From Thermoplasmata archaeon (lineage in GTDB: Archaea; Thermoplasmatota; Thermoplasmata; Thermoplasmatales; Thermoplasmataceae): a DNA stretch of 18,283 nucleotides. The position numbers and the translations under genes were made by a program. The DNA is taken from positions 1 through 18,283 of the forward strand of contig JAKBRR010000009.1 in NCBI GenBank assembly GCA_021845325.1, given 5' to 3'. Of this stretch, positions 15,143-18,283 are shown piece after piece. Under the pieces are notes generated by a model. The model was not told where the DNA came from. It was given only the letters and a program-made list of their open reading frames with translations, and searched no databases. Position 1 is the first letter of the stretch; every line of letters starts with the position of its first letter.

Positions 15143-15530
15143 ACTCGAGAGGTATGTAGTTTTACATAGGTAAAATGATAAAGTTTAGCTTTGTTGAGGC
15201 ACTCTTATGATCTGTTCCAAATTATTAAGATTTCATATGGACTAGATAAGATACATAACTGAATGCGTATGAATTTAATAATTTAGCCATAGTAAAAATT
15301 CATTTTTACCGGAATTTTTTTTACATATTCACAAGATTAGTCTCTTTAATTTACACTCAAAAGTTAATGCCTGACGATTTTGGTGTCAAAAAATATTATT
15401 TTATGAAATTATGTCATATTCTTGTATGAAAACTATCTTTTATAAATGCAAATTATCGGAACGGTTGGTTGATTTTTAATAACTATCCATGTGAAAATTT
15501 CACCTTTTACAATTATAGTTAATTTTTGGT
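15143..15530. other. Non-coding gap between ABC operon and BadF-type kinase (convergent)
   Basis: This 388-nt A/T-rich region has no supportable ORF. It holds a small hairpin just after the operon stop (TATGT/ACATA at 15153-15168) and the putative terminator at 15292-15322. A plus-strand TATA-like CTTTTATAAA (15438-15447) and a perfect 13-nt odd palindrome (GTGAAAATTTCAC, 15491-15503) follow. Confidence 0.5.
15292..15322 (+). terminator. Putative terminator of the ABC operon
   Basis: GTAAAAAT (15292-15299) pairs perfectly with ATTTTTAC (15302-15309), giving about 7 bp with a tight loop. It is followed by CGGAA and a T8 run (15315-15322). It lies about 150 nt after the last ATPase stop codon. 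Confidence 0.4.
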
Positions 15531-16556
15531 TCAATTCATCATAAGGTATTCTTTACGCTCCTTATCTGGTAGTTTTTTGACTAATTCATCCATTTTTTTT
15601 GATAGTTCTTCAATTTTATTTTCTGTAATAATGTATCCATTCTTATCCAGTATTAATTTTATCGAGCCAATTACTGCATGATACCCAAATAGAGGTGGTT
15701 TAAACGTAGTGTCAGGATATCTGGAAAGTACATTTTCTTTTAACGTGTTCCAATATATGTCACCAGATCTGTACACACCCCCATATCCACTTACAGATAC
15801 GTTTTTTCCATTTAGTGATCTTTTTAAGGCAAAAACGCATTTTGAAGCTTCTATTGCTGCCTCTTTTAAAATTGATTTTGATGCTTCATCTCCGGCATTT
15901 GCATTTTCCGATACTAAAACGGCAAGCGATGCAATTTCTCTTATGTCCATCCTTTCTTTGTATACCTTGTTTACAATCATTCTTGGTTCGGTTATATTGA
16001 ACCTTTTCATCAAGCTAATTAAGAGAGAGTCTGATGAAAATTCAGATCTTCCATCCGCCATTTTTGAAGACTCTTGAATTGCCCTCTTTCCAATGTAAAA
16101 TGCACCTCCTTCATCTCCTATAAACCAACCCCATCCACTACATCTTTCAAAGAGGGTCCCATATTTACCGTAAGAAATCATCCCAGTACCAGGAGCAACA
16201 ACAATTCCATCTCCCTCAGGAAATCTGCATCGGAATCCGGCCTCTCCATCATTTAATAACTCGTACTTACCATTAATCCCATATTTTGAAATAAATCCAT
16301 CTATTATTTTAGTTGAGACATCTGAATCCTTTACGCCTGCCATGGCAAACGAAAATTGACCGACCTCATCAATTGATATTCCAAAGCGATTGACCGCTTC
16401 AGTAATAGATTCTTTAATTGCCTCGCTAGCTTCCTCTATTCCAATATTCCTATAATTTGATGACCCTCTTACAGCCGCAGAAAGAATATCTCCTTTTTCA
16501 TTATATAGAACAGCAAATGTCTTAGTTGCTCCTCCATCAACTGATACAAAAAACAT
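15531..16556 (-). CDS. BadF/BadG/BcrA/BcrD-type sugar kinase (N-acetylglucosamine kinase-like)
   Basis: This 341-residue ASKHA-fold kinase has the phosphate-1 loop VDGGATKT (6-13), a sugar-contact GSSNY (31-35) and the catalytic-Asp region NDGEAG (102-107, D103). The phosphate-2 loop is APGTGMISYG (121-130), followed by the diagnostic GWGWFIGDEGGAFYIG (141-156) and an adenosine-site SGYGGVYRSG. This pattern is shared by N-acetylglucosamine kinases (NagK type), bacterial MurNAc/GlcNAc kinases, and the KDG kinases reported from Thermoplasmatales, so GlcNAc and 2-keto-3-deoxygluconate are both plausible substrates. After the kinase fold, residues about 312-341 form a charged amphipathic helix (IEELSKKMDELVKKL) not usual in the family. 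The ATG at 16556 follows a TATA-like stretch at 16573-16584. Kinase family firm; substrate open. Confidence 0.84.
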   Translation of the reverse strand: MFFVSVDGGATKTFAVLYNEKGDILSAAVRGSSNYRNIGIEEASEAIKESITEAVNRFGISIDEVGQFSFAMAGVKDSDVSTKIIDGFISKYGINGKYELLNDGEAGFRCRFPEGDGIVVAPGTGMISYGKYGTLFERCSGWGWFIGDEGGAFYIGKRAIQESSKMADGRSEFSSDSLLISLMKRFNITEPRMIVNKVYKERMDIREIASLAVLVSENANAGDEASKSILKEAAIEASKCVFALKRSLNGKNVSVSGYGGVYRSGDIYWNTLKENVLSRYPDTTFKPPLFGYHAVIGSIKLILDKNGYIITENKIEELSKKMDELVKKLPDKERKEYLMMN

Positions 16557-16953
16557 GTGTGCTATATTTATTACTATTTAATTACGTTTTCTTTCTATTG
16601 GTGCTTACGGAATTGCATAAATTGTTAATATTATATTTATAAAGACATACAATTTTTATTATTTTTCATACTTGTTCACTCCTGGGTTTTAGATATACCC
16701 TAAAATCCACGGTTTTATCAATACGATATCATGCCATGCTTGAATGATATTCTTCTGATTCATTGTATAACTTTTTTTTCTAATTTACATATAGAGAATA
16801 AGCTGGTGTTGTTTATTCCTGGCCCTTAGTATTATAAATTACCATATACCCATATATTCTCGTTTATTATATTTCTATACAGTGATTTTTTGATGGAGAT
16901 ATACTAAATTTATACAATTCATGATATTGCCCAACGACGGCATTACATCTCTA
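16557..16953. other. Intergenic region with hairpin between kinase and GNAT genes
   Basis: This 397-nt gap lies between two minus-strand genes. Besides the kinase promoter it contains a 9-bp stem-loop (16684-16692 with 16700-16708, one wobble pair, 7-nt loop) and a plus-strand TATA-like TATTTATAAAG (about 16633-16643). ORFs of 32 codons (plus, from about 16731) and 22 codons (minus, just after the GNAT gene) lack supporting signals. No known RNA family is recognised. Confidence 0.45.
16573..16584 (-). promoter_or_regulatory. TATA-like box of the BadF-type kinase gene
   Basis: On the minus strand TAATTAAATAGT lies 17-28 nt before the ATG at 16556, consistent with a leaderless transcript. The surrounding sequence is very A/T rich, so the exact element is uncertain. 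Confidence 0.35.
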
Positions 16954-17844
16954 TCAGAGGGTTAAAGACATAATTTGAAACTTTCTCGTGATCCTAAACC
17001 CATATCTTTGGTACAGATGAGATGCCTTTTCTGAAGTCCAGAGGAAGTACGCATGTCTGATTCCATTTGCTTTCATATTTATTAACGTATTCGTTAAGAG
17101 CCTGCTTCCAATCCCTAGAGAACGATAAGCTTCCAAAACCTCGAAACATCCAAACCTCTCACCTGGTGAGAATTCCATTGGGCCTTCACCACTGGCAAAC
17201 ATGGAGTAACCAACAATTTGATTGTTAATTTTTGCAACAGAAATCTGATCTAGACTTCCATGTTTTATTACGCCGTCTACTCTCAGATAACAGTCATAAG
17301 GAAAATTGCTCTTCACCATTCCAAGAAGGTCTTCGGTTTCGTGAGTCCTAAGATTTCTAATTTCTACTTCATTACCCTCCTTTTGTGTATATTTCATTTC
17401 TCCTATTTCTGCTTCCATTGCAAGTGCTTCCGAATCTGATTTAAACCCTGTTTGGATGAGTGAACTGTGCAGTTCTGGATACTTTTCGCTGTCAATACCC
17501 GGAAAAAAGTATCCTGGTGAAAAATTAGAATAGTAGATTTTTTTAATTCCAGTGTTTTTTGAGTATTCTATCTGCTTTCTTAAGAGTTCAATGAGCTTAT
17601 CTCTTTCCGTAAATCCAGCAGAAAAAATCCAGGCTTCTTTTTTTGAATTATATTCATCATCTATACCCCTTCTGGTACATAGAAGTGAAAATGCACCTTC
17701 ATTCACTTGCTCGCTTAGCGGTTCTACATATGGGTTTCTGAAATATTTTCTTTCTAACTGAAGGAGAGTGGTTGGGTCAAACTGATAGAATGCGTTCCAG
17801 ATTTCTAAGATTTTTTCTTTTTCCTTACCTGTATTCATATGCAT
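16954..17844 (-). CDS. GNAT-family N-acetyltransferase, two-domain
   Basis: A 296-residue protein whose C-terminal half (about 160-296) is a GNAT acetyl-CoA-dependent acetyltransferase. It has the acetyl-CoA motif A RSLGIGSRLL (241-250) preceded by the beta-4 strand CFEVLEAY, and the motif B ending HLYQRYGF (276-283). The N-terminal half (about 10-150) has a GNAT-like order, with IKKIYYSNFSPGYFFPGID at 100-118 then LIQTGF, but lacks a clear acetyl-CoA loop, so it looks like a degenerate second GNAT domain. Substrate unknown; its place beside a GlcNAc-kinase-like gene makes an amino-sugar or amino-acid amine possible. The ATG at 17844 and a second at codon 3 (17838) are both usable. It is transcribed away from the DUF218 gene. 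Confidence 0.82.
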   Translation of the reverse strand: MHMNTGKEKEKILEIWNAFYQFDPTTLLQLERKYFRNPYVEPLSEQVNEGAFSLLCTRRGIDDEYNSKKEAWIFSAGFTERDKLIELLRKQIEYSKNTGIKKIYYSNFSPGYFFPGIDSEKYPELHSSLIQTGFKSDSEALAMEAEIGEMKYTQKEGNEVEIRNLRTHETEDLLGMVKSNFPYDCYLRVDGVIKHGSLDQISVAKINNQIVGYSMFASGEGPMEFSPGERFGCFEVLEAYRSLGIGSRLLTNTLINMKANGIRHAYFLWTSEKASHLYQRYGFRITRKFQIMSLTL

Positions 17845-17979
17845 ATATTAATAAATGATTTAACTAATTTTTCCAACAGCTGGAAAATTTAATAAATAGA
17901 AATGATAGTCAAGACTAAATATTACAGTTCAAGGTTAAGATAAAATAGTAATGATTATATTTGGATTATTGGTTTTTGA

Positions 17980-18283
17980 ATGAAAAAAGAGATAGAAAAC
18001 GTGATAATTTTGCTGGGATGCCGATCATCTGGATGCGCCCCCACTGAAGAGCTTAAGGGTAGGGCAGGAGAAGCAGTGAATTTATATAGGTCCCTCAATG
18101 GAGAAGCAATTATAATCCCATCAGGCGGAGTCACGGAGAAGGGATGCGGAATATCAGAAGCTGAATTTATGTTAAGAGAACTTTTGAAATATGGCATCCC
18201 CAGAGAAAAGATAATTATGGAGGAAAAAGCTGGAACCACTATCGGAAATGCATTCTTTTCAAAATTGCTTTTGGAGAGAAATG
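17980..18283 (+). CDS. DUF218/YdcF-like protein, N-terminal fragment
   Basis: An open frame from ATG 17980 runs off the right edge after 101 codons. It matches the DUF218 (YdcF/SanA/ElyC-like) fold: VIILLGCRSSG (8-18), GRAGEAVNLYRSLNG (27-41), IIIPSGG (44-50), SEAEFM (60-65), LLKYGIPREKII, and EEKAGTTIGNAFF where the T-T-x-x-N motif is conserved. Some bacterial members are membrane proteins linked to envelope integrity, but this copy has no N-terminal membrane helix and looks soluble. Their biochemistry is unclear; nucleotide or phosphoester binding has been suggested. A TATA-like TTATAT at 17955-17960 lies 20-25 nt upstream. It is divergent from the GNAT gene (135-nt gap). Family assignment is good; function unknown. 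Confidence 0.78.
   Translation, partial: MKKEIENVIILLGCRSSGCAPTEELKGRAGEAVNLYRSLNGEAIIIPSGGVTEKGCGISEAEFMLRELLKYGIPREKIIMEEKAGTTIGNAFFSKLLLERN

Noticed and set aside
16731..16829. 32-codon ORF starting MPCLND in the intergenic gap
   Set aside because: No ribosome-binding site, no TATA box at the right distance, and no recognisable product; expected by chance.
17955..18239. 94-codon minus-strand ORF at the right end
   Set aside because: It is the antisense shadow of the DUF218-like gene starting at 17980, whose motifs are convincing.
1..18283. CRISPR arrays, insertion sequences, tRNA or rRNA genes
   Set aside because: No regularly spaced repeats, transposase-like proteins, terminal inverted repeats or cloverleaf-like sequences were seen on reading both strands.

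Overview
The window looks like chromosomal DNA of an AT-rich acidophilic archaeon, most likely a Thermoplasmatales-type euryarchaeon. The evidence for Archaea is consistent. Most first-in-transcript genes have an A/T-rich TATA-like box about 22-30 nt before the start codon, which fits leaderless transcripts. Genes inside the ABC operon instead carry GGAGGTGAT-like Shine-Dalgarno sites. The solute-binding protein is anchored at both ends by membrane helices, and the left-edge glycosidase resembles Sulfolobus LacS. The order-level placement is inferred from overall character, not from a marker gene.

Layout, left to right. Positions 1-118 hold the first 39 codons of a GH1 beta-glycosidase (- strand, running off the left edge). 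Next come a fold-type III PLP enzyme of the D-threonine aldolase/D-serine dehydratase family (-) and a divergent RidA deaminase (+), whose starts lie symmetrically about one TATA box. A 721-residue GH42-like beta-galactosidase (+) converges on an oligopeptide/oligosaccharide-type ABC solute-binding protein (-). An aldo/keto reductase (-) and an MFS-like transporter (+, TTG start) diverge from each other. A ROK-family kinase (-) and an UPF0309-type SIS sugar-phosphate protein (-) precede a four-gene Dpp/Opp-type ABC operon (+): two permeases and two ATPases, tightly packed. Then come a BadF/BadG-type sugar kinase (-), a GNAT acetyltransferase (-) and, running off the right edge, the first 101 codons of a DUF218/YdcF-like protein (+).

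Together this reads as a carbohydrate, possibly amino-sugar, uptake and catabolism cluster. An ABC importer, with its binding protein encoded separately, would bring in oligosaccharides or glycopeptides. GH1 and GH42 enzymes would release monosaccharides. ROK and BadF-type kinases and the SIS protein would act on the sugars or their phosphates. The D-amino-acid PLP enzyme with RidA, and the GNAT, suggest that D-amino acids and amino groups are also handled, so scavenging of microbial cell-envelope material is one possible reading. No mobile element, CRISPR array, rRNA or tRNA was recognised. Intergenic regions contain several putative hairpins, terminators and a dyad in front of the ABC operon.
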